DNA from: Brasenia schreberi
Taxonomy: Eukaryota; Streptophyta; Magnoliopsida; Nymphaeales; Cabombaceae
DNA: 64,000 nucleotides
Direction of reading: 5' to 3'
NCBI GenBank assembly: GCA_036023115.1
Contig: JAYKKT010000059.1
Coordinates: forward strand, 3,018,001-3,082,000
Made by a program: the position numbers and the translations under genes. This document shows positions 48,301 to 58,980 of the stretch, one piece after another. Positions within the stretch are counted from its first letter, which is position 1. Each line of letters starts with the position of its first letter. The notes under the pieces are model-generated. The model was not told the origin of the DNA. It ran no database searches and worked only from the letters and a program-made list of their open reading frames with translations.

Positions 48301-49063
48301 ATCATTTTCAATTAATAATTGAGACCCATTAAAGCCTTTGATGTCTCTTTCGATCTACAGAGTAATTATCTACTTCTCATCAGTCTTGTAGAATCATTAA
48401 ACAAGTTTTACGCTAACACCCCTTGTGGCCCGCTGTTAACTTAGATTCCGCGAACACATCCAAAGCTTCCCACAGCATGCAGCTAGGCTTTGCCTTCAGC
48501 GGTTCAGAATACAGTTTTTCTTATCAGCAAACTGGCGTTAGTCAGACGCCAACCAGATCAACAGATACTGCACAAATATGCACGAAAAATAAAAACAGGG
48601 GAGTCATTCAAGTAGCATCTCCCTCCAACAAAAATCTTCCCCAAGTATTCCATTTTCACCAAATAAACATGCATCTCGTTCCGCTCCTTTGGCACCCAAA
48701 AGACCTGTACTTCTATCATGTTGGGTGTATACTTGGTATATGTATCAACCTGCAATCTATGAACAATCCCTTTCAAACTTAGTACAACACCTTGATGATT
48801 CGATAACCATCTTCCTGAGAATGTTGGGCCTCAAAATCTCTAACCACCATCTCAATTCGTGCTTTCTGCTACTGGCCGGTCAATGTATCCACCCTGCCTG
48901 GACAAAACCTCCGACGTGGTCCTTGAGAGTATTCCTACCCTCCAACAATCTGCTTACTTTATAGCTGTAAACTGAGAATTTAAAGCCAGCCTTTTGGTGA
49001 GGAAATCTAATGATGTGCGTGGATCTTCAATAAATGATTGGAATTACTCAGGATCTACAGCAC
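45395..49063. other. Intergenic
   Basis: The left edge holds the PADRE leader and promoter. I recognise no gene. Several open frames of 60-120 codons (48128-48322, 48423-48782, 48689-48964) lack protein-like conservation. Part of 48.4-49.0 kb may be further decayed LINE sequence next to the L1 fragment. Confidence 0.45.
46008..46116 (+). mobile_element. tRNA-derived SINE copy
   Basis: A box GGGTTAGCTCACCAGTAGG, B box GAGTTCAATTCCC, then GGGTGCATGCGTGTGTGTG, AGGCTTCAGCCT and CATTGCAATAGAAAA. One of the clearest members of the family. Confidence 0.75.
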
Positions 49064-49430
49064 CTAGTCACTAATATAATATATTGCATCTGAAACGACT
49101 AATTTTTCTGCTCTGTTCCGCACAGTAAATATTAGTTGATTGCGTCGCTCCCAAATGAATCTAATAGAAAGTTGGAAGGTCAGCACCCAGGCTTGTTGTA
49201 CCTCCTTCCCTCCTAGCCAAGATTTGTTCCAACTCTTGATTGCATGGAGCAGGGTGGTTCTCGGTCTCCACTGCAATCCAAACAGCCACACTATAAAAAT
49301 GGATGCTAATAGTTGCTTTAATCATGAATAATTTCCCTGCTATGGACAGGAATCTGCAGCCCCAAACCTCTAGTCTAGTTCTAAACTTGTGAATCAATGG
49401 ATCACACAAGGATGAGTTGAATTTGCCTTT
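49064..49430 (-). mobile_element. L1-type LINE fragment
   Basis: Minus-strand pieces read LEVWGCRFLSIAGKLFMIKA, the conserved segment after the RT of plant L1 LINEs. A shifted frame then has WRPRTTLLHAIKSWNKSW and IRFIWERRNQLIF, as in the zinc-binding (zf-RVT) and downstream region. Frameshifts separate them. Unrelated to the RTE copies. Confidence 0.75.
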
Positions 49431-49488
49431 AAAAACGGGAGTACCAAAGTAATTGAAAAGCTACTTACCCTCTGGTCACCCTCTTACT

Positions 49489-49671
49489 CAGTCACGGATC
49501 TACATTGAGCAGAGGTGAGGCTTTCGCCCTACCTGAAATTTCAAAAATCAAATTAAAGTGGATTGTTAAAGTCGATGGTGTATCCATGAGCTACAATACA
49601 TAGTTCACCCCACCCGAAACCATTCAAGAGGCTATTAGACCACCTCAAAAGACTTTCTAAATCTGCCACTG
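49489..49671. mobile_element. hAT-type MITE, 183 bp
   Basis: Starts CAGTCACGGATCTAC and ends AAATCTGCCACTG. The flanking octamers CTCTTACT and CTCTTGCT match at 7 of 8 positions, the 8-bp target duplication expected of hAT elements. Related to the 103-bp copy at 35884. Confidence 0.85.
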
Positions 49672-51183
49672 CTCTTGCTGCATGCTAAATATGGTGGGAG
49701 AAGCTGTAAAAGGAGCAGAAGTGGACTTGTTTTGCTAATTAGCAAATCCTAAAGCACGTTCAAATTTACTGCAAATGTGGAGGAAGTGATCTGTCGATGC
49801 CGGAAAAACTAAAACTTGTTCAAGGGCAATCGATGGCTAGGATCCAAAAGTATATACTTTCAAAGCATCTCTCTCTCTCTCTCTCAACATCACGCTCAAG
49901 AATTTACTTTTGTAATGGAAACAAAATTATCCCTGACTGGTTATAAGCTTTGCTTTGAGCGGTTTAGACATTGCTTTAATATGGCAAAATTCACGTAGGA
50001 CTGGCGAGAAAGGATACAGAAGATTGTTTTTTCACTCATTTAATGGACAAAGGACATTTCTCATCGTAGTGTCAGTGAAACTCGGGGTTTCTCGATACAT
50101 CGTCTCGTAGACCATGCCAATCAAAAGAGGACCCTTCTCCGACCCAAAATCCAGCCATCACCCGTCCGAAGAACACGGGGGACACTCACATGTGATTTCT
50201 CCCATGCTCGTCCTTCTTTTAGATCTAGAGCTACTCTTCCTCTTTAATTAAAACGCGTCATAGAGAAGCTCTTGGAGGTAGTCGTGGCAATTTTTTAAAT
50301 GGATTTTCATGAATTTAAAAACGTACTCGTACAAGTTTCTTGAGTACGTTATCATAAATAGGAAATCGTGTGACACGATTGTACCCAAAAAAAATTGTGT
50401 GACACGATGGATAACTGATACGTGATTTAAACGTTATATGTCACCAAGATATGGCCGGTTCATAACTGGCCGAGACTCGGGTGGTTTGAGAGGTAACCAA
50501 TTCGGGGCTAAAACCAGGTCAAGACGAATTCACCCGAACATGAACTGGAGACAACACGGGTTCTGCTATGGTTTCACATAACAGGAACTGCATCCAAGTG
50601 TACTGTTTTTAATATTTCAAAAACAAATTAATTCATACATAATGATGCTGTAAAAAGAGATGATACATAACTGTCTTTTTCCTCATAAAATTGGCTTTGG
50701 TTGATTTGTTCTTCATTATGTCCAATACAAGGAGTAAAACTATAACTCAAACTGGAACCATAAAGGAACCAGAAATGGAACTGCCCCTGAACAAGAACCA
50801 GTAAACTGGATGCAAAACGGAGCGAATTGGAAGCGGCGGAGTCCTGATTCAGTTACGTTTCTGGTTCGGAGAGATCCAAAACCAGTTGTTTGAACTGCCT
50901 GTCCCAATTTACTTTAACTGAATCATGCCTGGTGTCAACATTTAGATTGTAAATCACCAAGCTCACTATCTCCCTTGTTTATGGGAAGACAAAGAGCCAT
51001 ATGACAAGCAAATGAGCCCAAATGAATGAGAAAGAGCATAACTGTATCTTCATTAAAGGTGCCATGGAATGAGACCTAAGACTTCATCTGTGATTCACAC
51101 CAATAATTGTCAGCTGGTTAGGTTAATATTCTTTGATTTGTTTGTCTTTGCCTCGATGTTAACTTTGCACAAGTAAGGGCTTT
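49672..51183. other. Intergenic
   Basis: Nothing coding seen. A CT run sits at about 49.87 kb, and the rest is unique-looking AT-rich sequence. Confidence 0.5.
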
Positions 51184-51345
51184 CATGGCCGATTCCAAGC
51201 CCAATAAAGGAGGAGGATTATGTTGAGGTAGTCAACAACTTACACAAAACTTCGCCGGGCTTGCATGGCCGATTCCAAGCCCAATAAAGGAGGAGGGTTA
51301 TGTTGAGGTAGCAACAACTTTCACAAAACTTCGCCAGGTCTCAAG
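51184..51345 (+). repeat. 80-bp tandem repeat of an RTE 5'-leader motif
   Basis: CATGGCCGATTCCAAGCCC followed by AATAAAGGAGGAGG and an ACAAAACTTCGCC segment occurs twice with an 80-bp period. The same order of words is found in the 5' leader of the full-length RTE (about 13370-13480, minus strand), so this is a stranded, duplicated RTE leader. Confidence 0.75.
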
Positions 51346-52797
51346 AGGTGCGATGTTTGCAACATTAACACACCAGATCTCATCTAAACTCCGAAGATAA
51401 GAATGCTTGAGCCAAAATAGTACTGGGATGTGTGACCTCCTTGGAAGCTGTTGCATTGCACTTTGTAATTGGTGCGATCTAATTAGACACTACTAATCAA
51501 ACACAACTTCAAGGGATGTTTGCTTGCTTGCATGACTCACATAAGCCAAAGACCGGAAAATGTGGCCGGCTGCCCATCCGCCGGATGGTACGAGCTCGAA
51601 TTGCACGAGCTCATGCAATCTGCGTTTGTTGGTTTTCCTTTAAAACATTGCAAACAGAGCATTCCAACCCTTGAGGGGGTAGGTCCGATGGGGCCGCACG
51701 CCATGCATCCCACATGACCAAACAGGGCTGGGTTTGGGACACTATTTTTTCCTGTCCCACATAAAATCTGGGCTGGCTTGACCAGGCCCAGCTCCGATTT
51801 CCCTCAGCCCACAAGGGCTGGCCCTGTCCGTGTCGAGCTGTGGTGAAACCTCTTCTAAATGCGGGGGTGAGAAAAATAACGGGGACACGGTGATTTTTTC
51901 TTTCTTTCATATTGCTTGGTGAAACCCTGTTTGAATGGGTTAAAGAACCAAATTCAAGACCCAAAAGCCAGGAACCCAGCCTCCAGCTGAATTAGATGAG
52001 CTGAACCACAACTGCCCATTAAAGCTAAAATGCAATACTTCACACGCAATTTCGAGCAGAAAGTTTAATTTCTTGATTATATAGTATCCAAATTTTCTTT
52101 TCATATATTATCATATAAAATTAAAAGATTTATCAATTTTTTCCATTTTAGCCACCCAATTTATGGGATAATATGGTTTTAATAGCATACATTTACATAA
52201 AGGTTCTATATAGTAAGAAGCTAATCCGAGACAAGTGAAGCTCAACATGCATTCTTCCTACTCAACTCATATGGCTCAATGAGCGAGCCCGAAACATGAA
52301 CAAGCTCATCACTAGTCGAACCCACTCAAACCATGGACAGCTCTGTTCATCGTCCGGTCCTTAAGCCGACGGAATCGAACTCTGGGGACTTTCTAGCAAA
52401 CAAAGGACATTAGACAAGCATGGAGGACTTTCTAGCAAACAAAGGACATTAGACAAGCATGGAGGACTGTATTGATCTTTGTTAAAGCTTTCATATGACA
52501 AAATTTGCTTGATATGTGCGAGACCGGATGCCCTAACCAAGTGGTTAACAGGTTTTGGATATCGATCAGGTCTGAAATAATCTTGGACCCTTTTCCGGAT
52601 ACCCTGTCCCAGTGGTTAACATCTCCATTTTTCGAGAGAGGGGAACCTTATCTTTTTAATCGTCATTTTTTATCCCTTCATTATCGGCATACCTTGAGGT
52701 CTCCTCATTCTTCTGTTTCCTGCGTTCACCTCAGCCAATTCACAGATAACCTGCACGAAAATCCGGCGGAAAATTGTTCTTTGCGGTCTCTAGAAGC
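51346..52797. other. Intergenic, upstream of the mannanase relic
   Basis: No gene. A perfect 39-bp tandem duplication (GGACTTTCTAGCAAACAAAG ...) spans 52386-52463. Confidence 0.55.
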
Positions 52798-52804
52798 TAT
52801 ATAA
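52798..52804 (+). promoter_or_regulatory. TATA box candidate of the mannanase relic
   Basis: TATATAA about 300 bp before the start codon, followed by a plausible leader. Spacing to a transcription start cannot be checked from sequence alone. Confidence 0.45.
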
Positions 52805-54200
52805 GGCCTAGAGGAATCCGTTTTAACCACACAAGCTGAAAACAACTCCACCAGCTTTTGTATCAACCTTTTCTGACACTCTTACGAGAGTTGCAATTAG
52901 AATTCGTTGTTGGTGGTGGTCTCCTGGCTATGAAATTTTTTTGAATCATAAAACTCATTCTTCTTCACAAAGCCTGAGGTTTCTGTTTTTTATAACTAAA
53001 ACCACTTTCCTTTTTAGTGGGATTTGGCCAACCGCTACGCTATTTCTTGCTTCTTTTTTCTTATCTCAGCAGGCAATTTTTGTGCTCCAAAGATTTCAAT
53101 AGCTATGGAGAGAAACCATTCACTTGTTATTTTCTTCATTGGGTTTCTGATCTTCCAGTTGATGGTAAATCCTGTCGCTGCTGATGGTAGCTTTGTTGGA
53201 ACCAGTGGGAACCATTTTGTGCTCAATGGAAACCCGATTTATGTGAATGGTTTCAATGCCTATTGGTTAATGTACATGGCCTCTGACCCTTCACAGAGGG
53301 ACAAAGTGAGTTCTGTTCTCCAGCAGGCTTCCGGCTATGGCTTAACCGTGTCTCGGACGTGGACTTTTAGTGATGGTGGCTACAGACCATTGCAGTATTC
53401 TCCTGGTTCTTACAATGAAGATATGTTCAAGGTAAGATCTGTTTGAGTTCTCCAAAAATCTGGATATTTTTCTATCTTTTGTTCTTTTGCAAGCGTGAAG
53501 ACCTATATTGTAGTAGTGAGATTCATATTTCAATAATTTGAGGGATTTTGTAGGGCCTGGATTTTGTTGTCTGAAGCGAAAAAATATGGGATTCATCTGA
53601 TCTTGAGCCTAGTGAATAACTACGAGAATTTTGGTGGAAGACGTCAGTATGTGCAATGGGCAAGAGGGCACGGTCAGGATTTGAGTTCTGATGATGACTT
53701 CTACAGGAACTCCGTAGCTAAAGGCTACCATAAGAACCACATCAAGGTGTGGTAATCTGTCTCTCTCTCACTCTCCATCAAGAGTAATCCAGTCTATTTA
53801 TTTTTATTGATGAGTTGATGGTGGACATTCTTTATTCATAGATTCCTGATCGATATCTATGGTCTGATTTCTAGTGATATTATTCTTTGTGACTTGTTGG
53901 TATTCATATATGCTTTTTTAATTTCTGGATTTCTTTGGAATGGATGTGTATAATAACCACCAGAATTTGATACCAATTGGGTTTATGAAAAGACACTTAA
54001 TCCCCATGTGTTTACCTCGGCAGGCGATTCTCACCAGAGTGAATTCATTCACTGGCATAGCCTACAAAGATGATCCAATAATTTTTGCATGGGAACTCAT
54101 AAACAAACCTCGATGCCAGAGTGATCTCTCTGGCAGAACGCCCCAGGCAAGTTAAAGCATTTTTGTTTGTGATTATTATCACTGGCATTCTTGCAAGTTA

Positions 54201-54797
54201 AAGTTTTAAATACCTAGGGTCAATTTTTGATGGAAGAATTGATGGAGATGTTCCGCGTAGAATTAATGCTGGTTGGTTAAAATGGAGAGGAGCATCAGGC
54301 ATTCTTTGTGATAAGAAGATACCATTAAAGTTAAAAGGTAAATATTATAGAGCAGCAATTAGGCCTGCCATGTTTTATGGTTCTGAGTGTTGGGCAGTTA
54401 ACATCAACATGTACAAAAGATTTCTTTGACAGAAATGAAGATGTTAAGATAGATGAGTGGTCATACAAGAAAAGACCGTATACATAATGAGGTTATTAGA
54501 AACAAATTAGGAGTGGCACCAATAGAGGATAAAATGAGAGAACATCGTTTAAGATGGTTTGGACATATAGAAAGAAGATCAAAAGAAGAACTTCTAAGAA
54601 GGTTAGAAAAACTAAATTTGAAAAGTATTAAAAGAGGTAGAGGACGACCACAAAAGTGTTGGAAAGAAATAATAAAGAATGATCTAGCTTATTGGGAGTT
54701 AACTGCTAACATGGCACACGATAGGGATCTTTGAAAATAAAGAATCCATGTAGCTGACCCCGTCTAGTATGGGAAAAGGCTTAGTTGTTGTTGTTGT
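54201..54797 (+). mobile_element. RTE 3' fragment in mannanase intron 3
   Basis: About 600 bp from the region after the RT to the tail (GACCCCGTCTAGTATGGG, then TTG repeats), with the conserved HRLRWFGHIERRSKEE frame open at 54453-54734. It reads CATCAACATG where the copies at 8.7 and 63.8 kb have a stop, so it belongs nearer the full-length copy. No clear target duplication. Confidence 0.9.
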
Positions 54798-55424
54798 ATT
54801 GTGTCTATGTATGTATTTGTGTACATACTTTTGCATGTGTGCATGTATGTATGTATTTATATATATGTGCATGTGTATATGTCTGCCAAATTCTCGAATG
54901 CTCATATCCATGATTATTCACATTTAACACAATAATCTAAGTCCTTTTATATCAAAATGGTGTTTCAGTATTGGATTGCAGAAATGGCTGGTTATCTGAA
55001 GTCAATAGACAGCAACCATCTATTAGAAGTAGGCCTAGAAGGTTTCTATGGAGAATCTGCACCTTCAAGGAAACAATACAATCCTGGTTATGGAGTTGGA
55101 ACTGATTTATCTCCAACAATCAGCTCCTTGAGATAGACTTTGCGACTATCCACGCCTACCCAGATAATTGGTATTATAACTCATCTTATTTTTCACTTGA
55201 GAAATTGTCAATATCAATATAAATGTTCTGAACCTTTTGAACAATGTTGGTGAACTTCAAAAGTGGCACTTAGGGTTGTTTAGTTAGTGATGCGCGATAT
55301 ACTTCTGTCAGGAACATATGCTTCAAAGAATGCAATTTTGATATTGTCTCGCATTATATTTTTCCTGAAAACATTTGGTCGATCTTTCTGATAATTTTAT
55401 TTCTGAGGAAATATTCTACTGTTG

Positions 55425-55502
55425 AAGCACAAGTTGAAGGTGATGAGCTCGATACCCAGGGTGTGCTGCTGGCTTCGGTCTTCCCATTGTACCAAGAAAA
55501 GA
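55425..55502 (+). mobile_element. tRNA-derived SINE fragment
   Basis: AAGCACAAGTTGAAGGTGAT, GAGCTCGATACCCAGGG, then TGGCTTCGGTCTTCCCATTG and TACC plus A-rich end. It is the 3' two-thirds of the family, inside mannanase intron 4. Confidence 0.65.
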
Positions 55503-56095
55503 ATTCTATTATTGAAAATTGAGAGGTTTCTTGATCATATGGTTTTTGTTGGGATGACTTGGTAGCTACACTGCATTTGGTTGCAAAGTATTGTACTCCC
55601 ACTTGGAAAATTTCAAACGCGATCGAATTCTAGACTTTGCTGGTTAATTAGAAGTGACTGAGAGCTCCCACAATAGACGATTCACTCTTCCTGCTTGTAT
55701 GTTACAGGCTGCCAGGAGGCTCAAATGACCGAGCACAGCTCTCTTTCCTGTCCAGCTGGGTTCAGTCACACATTGAAGATTCCAACTATGCGCTCAGAAA
55801 ACCATTGCTCTTTACAAAATTTGGGAAGTCTTCGAAGGACTCAGGCTTTACTTAATCCGAGGGGGACAACTTCTATCGAACTGTATACAACAGCATCTAC
55901 GACTCTGCTAGGAGTGGTGGTGCTGGTGCGTTATTTTGGCAATTGATGGCTGAAGGAATGGATTCATTTAGAGATGGGTATGAGATCATTGTCAATGAAT
56001 CCTCATCTACTGCAAATTTGGTTGCTGAACAGTCACGTAATTTATCAAGCCTTAACCGCTTGTATGCTCGGGCGACATCCGGCAGGGAAAACTGA

Positions 56096-57190
56096 GGGCC
56101 GCTCTAGCAACAGCAGATCTTTCACTGTATAGAGAATTAAGTAGTGTCCCCTTTAAATGCTTCAGTGTTGCTTTGTTATGAGATCATTACGAAGCTTTTT
56201 ACTATACATGCTTGACAAGGCTTAAATTGCTAAGAGTGGAGGAAATTGTAATGTATAGTCATGCTATTTGCTAATAAAAGAAGCTTTACATGAAGATCTT
56301 TCCATTTTCACAAGGCCTACTCTCTATCACGTCATCTCTTCTATTTCAAATGAAACAGCACTAGGAACTGAATTAGAATCCTGAGCTATACCAATAAATA
56401 GAACGAACAACAACCAGGTGTCTTTGACTTCAAACAGGAATTCACTCTTCAGCACTCCTCTAAGTCCATACCTTTCTAAGTGAACGTTTGTCTTCTGTCT
56501 TTCTGAAGACGTCAGGATGCGCCAGTCTAAGATTGGATCTTATTCCTGTGAATCTCTCGTTGGCTGTAGTCAATTGGAACTGAGACTGTGCCGCTTTACT
56601 GTTAGAGTGGTAGGGCGGAGATCAATCCTTCTGTGGAGCATGTGGAGGATGCAGTAGTTTGCCTCTGTTAACTTTAATTTCCATTCTCTGTTCTCAAGTA
56701 AGATTCATTGCAACTGAGCAGAATTAAACATGAGATTGATTTCCACATTACATTATCATCTGCTCACAATGATGAAACATGAACGTGGTGATGCAAACAT
56801 CACCTTTTTTATGGCAAACAGATGATGGAAGTTTTCTGGGTTGAACACCTTGCCTAAAAGCTGTAACTCTTAGTGCGCCAATTTTCCCTGATCTATCAAG
56901 ACCCAATTTATTGATTATAGTCAAAAGAAAAGGAACAGCTTTGCTCAAATGGACTTAATAACAAGCAAACTTAATACGGTCGGACCTTCGTGATCAAAAT
57001 CATCCTGCCTTCACACAGACACACGCACACACACATACACAGTCTTGCAAGCAGCTCATAGACCGCCGAATGTGGTATGCAAGTGATTTGCATCCTTCAC
57101 CTTCTCATATATTCCGTGCATGATGCTTTCAGTATGAGAAGTTAGATATGAGTTGATCTAGCAGTGGGTTCTGGGTGACTCCGATTGGAG
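56096..57190. other. Intergenic, 3' flank of the mannanase relic
   Basis: No gene. An AATAAA-like word (GCTAATAAAAGAAG) near 56,275 could have served as the mannanase polyadenylation signal. Confidence 0.4.
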
Positions 57191-57815
57191 CCTCCATCCA
57201 AAGAACTTTTCCGTATCTTGCACTCGAGTACGTTTGTTTCAAAGAAGACGGCTCGCTGGTGAAGAGGAAGATCGTTCGCAGACTTGATGAGTTGGGCGAC
57301 TCGCCGAAATCTTGTGAGGAGATCTTCTTCTTCTTCTCTCTTTTCAGCCGGAAAATATGGCGCCATTGGGCAATCTGGTTCGCATTTGTGACGTCCACGT
57401 TGACACCAGGCGCACGATCAGGGCATCGGAGAAGAATAAAGAGGAGGAGAACAGGAAAGTTCTTTGAGGAAAAGAAAGAGGTCGAGGTTTCTTCTCGGTT
57501 AGAGAATCACACCATCGGATGGATTTCTTGCTACAATTGAACAGAAGAAGATTTCAATGATGGTATGGGAACATAATCTTTTTGTTGCAAGAAATCCATC
57601 CTGTACTTTGATTCTCCAACAGAGAATACAACTCAATCTCATTCTTCTCATTAAAGAGCCTTCTCATTCTCCTCGTCCTTGTTCTTGTTCAATGCCGTGA
57701 TCTTGTTGCAGAACTCGTCAACACGGCGAACGATATTCCTCCTCTCCAGCTGGCGTCTTCTTTCAAATAAACGTACCCGAGTGCATGATGCGGGAGAGTT
57801 CTTTGGATGGAGGGT
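57191..57815. repeat. Inverted duplication of a gene-like fragment
   Basis: Arm 1 (57191-57540) and arm 2 (57582-57815) are reverse complements at two blocks. The outer block of about 105 bp starts CCTCCATCCAAAGAACT. The inner block of about 120 bp ends GGATGGATTTCTTGC. The loop is about 41 bp. Arm 1 has about 115 extra bp between the blocks. Both arms keep GC-richer, codon-like sequence (for example KEEEN / KDEEN and RRKIVRR-like strings), but differences fall on all codon positions, so neither arm looks under protein constraint. The parent gene is not recognised. Confidence 0.75.
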
Positions 57816-58067
57816 GCTCCGCAATCAGCATGGACCTCTATATCAAGAAAGAGAACAAACTGGCTCGTTATCGTCGTGATTACTACAAGGATCTCTGTAT
57901 CAAGCCGGAGAATAGTAAGAAAGATGCACGATGTGAGTCTCCGGAGCTTGGATTCGTTGGCTGGCTGGAGAAAATCCTTTCACTATAGAAATAGTGGGAT
58001 AGAATGGATTGATGTGGTATTCGAGATGGAAAATGATGCTTATTCTATATTATTAACATCATCAGCT

Positions 58068-58184
58068 AGCACAAAGAGCAATAACTCAGCTGCCTAGGGT
58101 CGACTCACAAATTGAAGGTCATGGGTTCGATACTCGGTGCGTGCATGTGGCTTCAGCCTCCCATTCTACCCAAAAAAAAAAAAG
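58068..58184 (+). mobile_element. tRNA-derived SINE, best-preserved copy
   Basis: AGCACAAAGAGCAATAACTC, AGCTGCCTAGGGTCGACTC (A-box side), AAGGTCATGGGTTCGATAC (B box), TGCATGTGGCTTCAGCCTCC, then CATTCTACCC and an A12 tail. The pol III promoter boxes and A tail are as expected for a SINE. Confidence 0.78.
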
Positions 58185-58600
58185 AACAACAACAAATGGG
58201 TGTAGTTTTTACTGAAAACTAGTATTTGGGTCCCATGTTCATGCGATTGAGCATAAAATGATGAGATATAGTGCTCCACCACTCTAATCTTTCATCCAGT
58301 ACTTAACTAGCACAAGTTTCTCTTAGGAACTGTTGAAGTGTTGTTTCTCGATCCCAAAATATAGCGTAAAATGTTGGAAATTCCCTTTCCCCCTTGATTT
58401 TGCAATGGCTTTTAACATAATTTGATTAGAAAAGCAAAGAAAACTTGGCGACTTATAATGGTCAGTGACGTCAAAATGGCCCTGGCTCCTCCCTGAAAAA
58501 AATGTAAATATATATAACTGTACATATATACATATATAGTTATATATGTAGTATGTGCATATAATATATAACTATATATGTGTATGTATGTAGTATCTAG

Positions 58601-58631
58601 ATGTATGGGAAAAGGTTTAGTTGTTGTTGTA
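58601..58631 (+). mobile_element. 31-bp RTE insertion with 14-bp target duplication
   Basis: ATGTATGGGAAAAGGTTTAG plus TTGTTGTTGTA is the extreme 3' end of the RTE. It is flanked by identical TATGTAGTATCTAG at 58587-58600 and 58632-58645. Confidence 0.85.
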
Positions 58632-58868
58632 TATGTAGTATCTAGTATAATATACATAACTATATATATAGGCATTTTGACCTTCATTCAAATGATATTA
58701 TTGGGAGAACTACGTGCATTTTTCTCAAACGATCCTGGAATTTACCCAACAAAGCCTCCATTACAGGTAATTGAGGTCAGTATATGTTTTTCTAGCATGC
58801 TTATAATCAATAGCATAGGAAAAATAAGTAAATATAAATATGTATATATGCATATCTATATACAAATG

Positions 58869-58976
<108 letters not shown>

Positions 58977-58980
58977 AGAG

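Larger units (their letters stand above)
53105..56095 (+). pseudogene. Beta-mannanase (GH5 endo-1,4-beta-mannosidase), inactivated
   Basis: Five exons: 53105-53431 (signal peptide, then [14 protein letters not shown]), 53554-53746, 54024-54146, 54969-55170 and 55708-56095. The family cleaves mannans in plant cell walls. Damage is clear. A 2-bp loss early in exon 2 follows GLDFVV. A 1-bp loss in exon 4, at about 55096-55100, follows GVGTDL. A TAA sits at 55853-55855 in exon 5. Exon lengths and phases fit a working gene only if the lost bases are counted. Both catalytic glutamates are lysine: NEPR reads NKPR (AAA 54105-54107) and TEFG reads TKFG (AAA 55817-55819). Intron 3 has a GC donor (CAG|GCAAGT) and an RTE insertion; intron 4 holds a SINE. 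Confidence 0.93.

Noticed and set aside
48423..48964. Overlapping frames of 91-119 codons as a gene
   Set aside because: No domain, and they lie antisense to probable LINE-derived sequence.
57175..57540. 121-codon frame in the inverted duplication as a coding gene
   Set aside because: Comparison of the two arms shows changes at all codon positions and frame breaks, so there is no sign of protein constraint.
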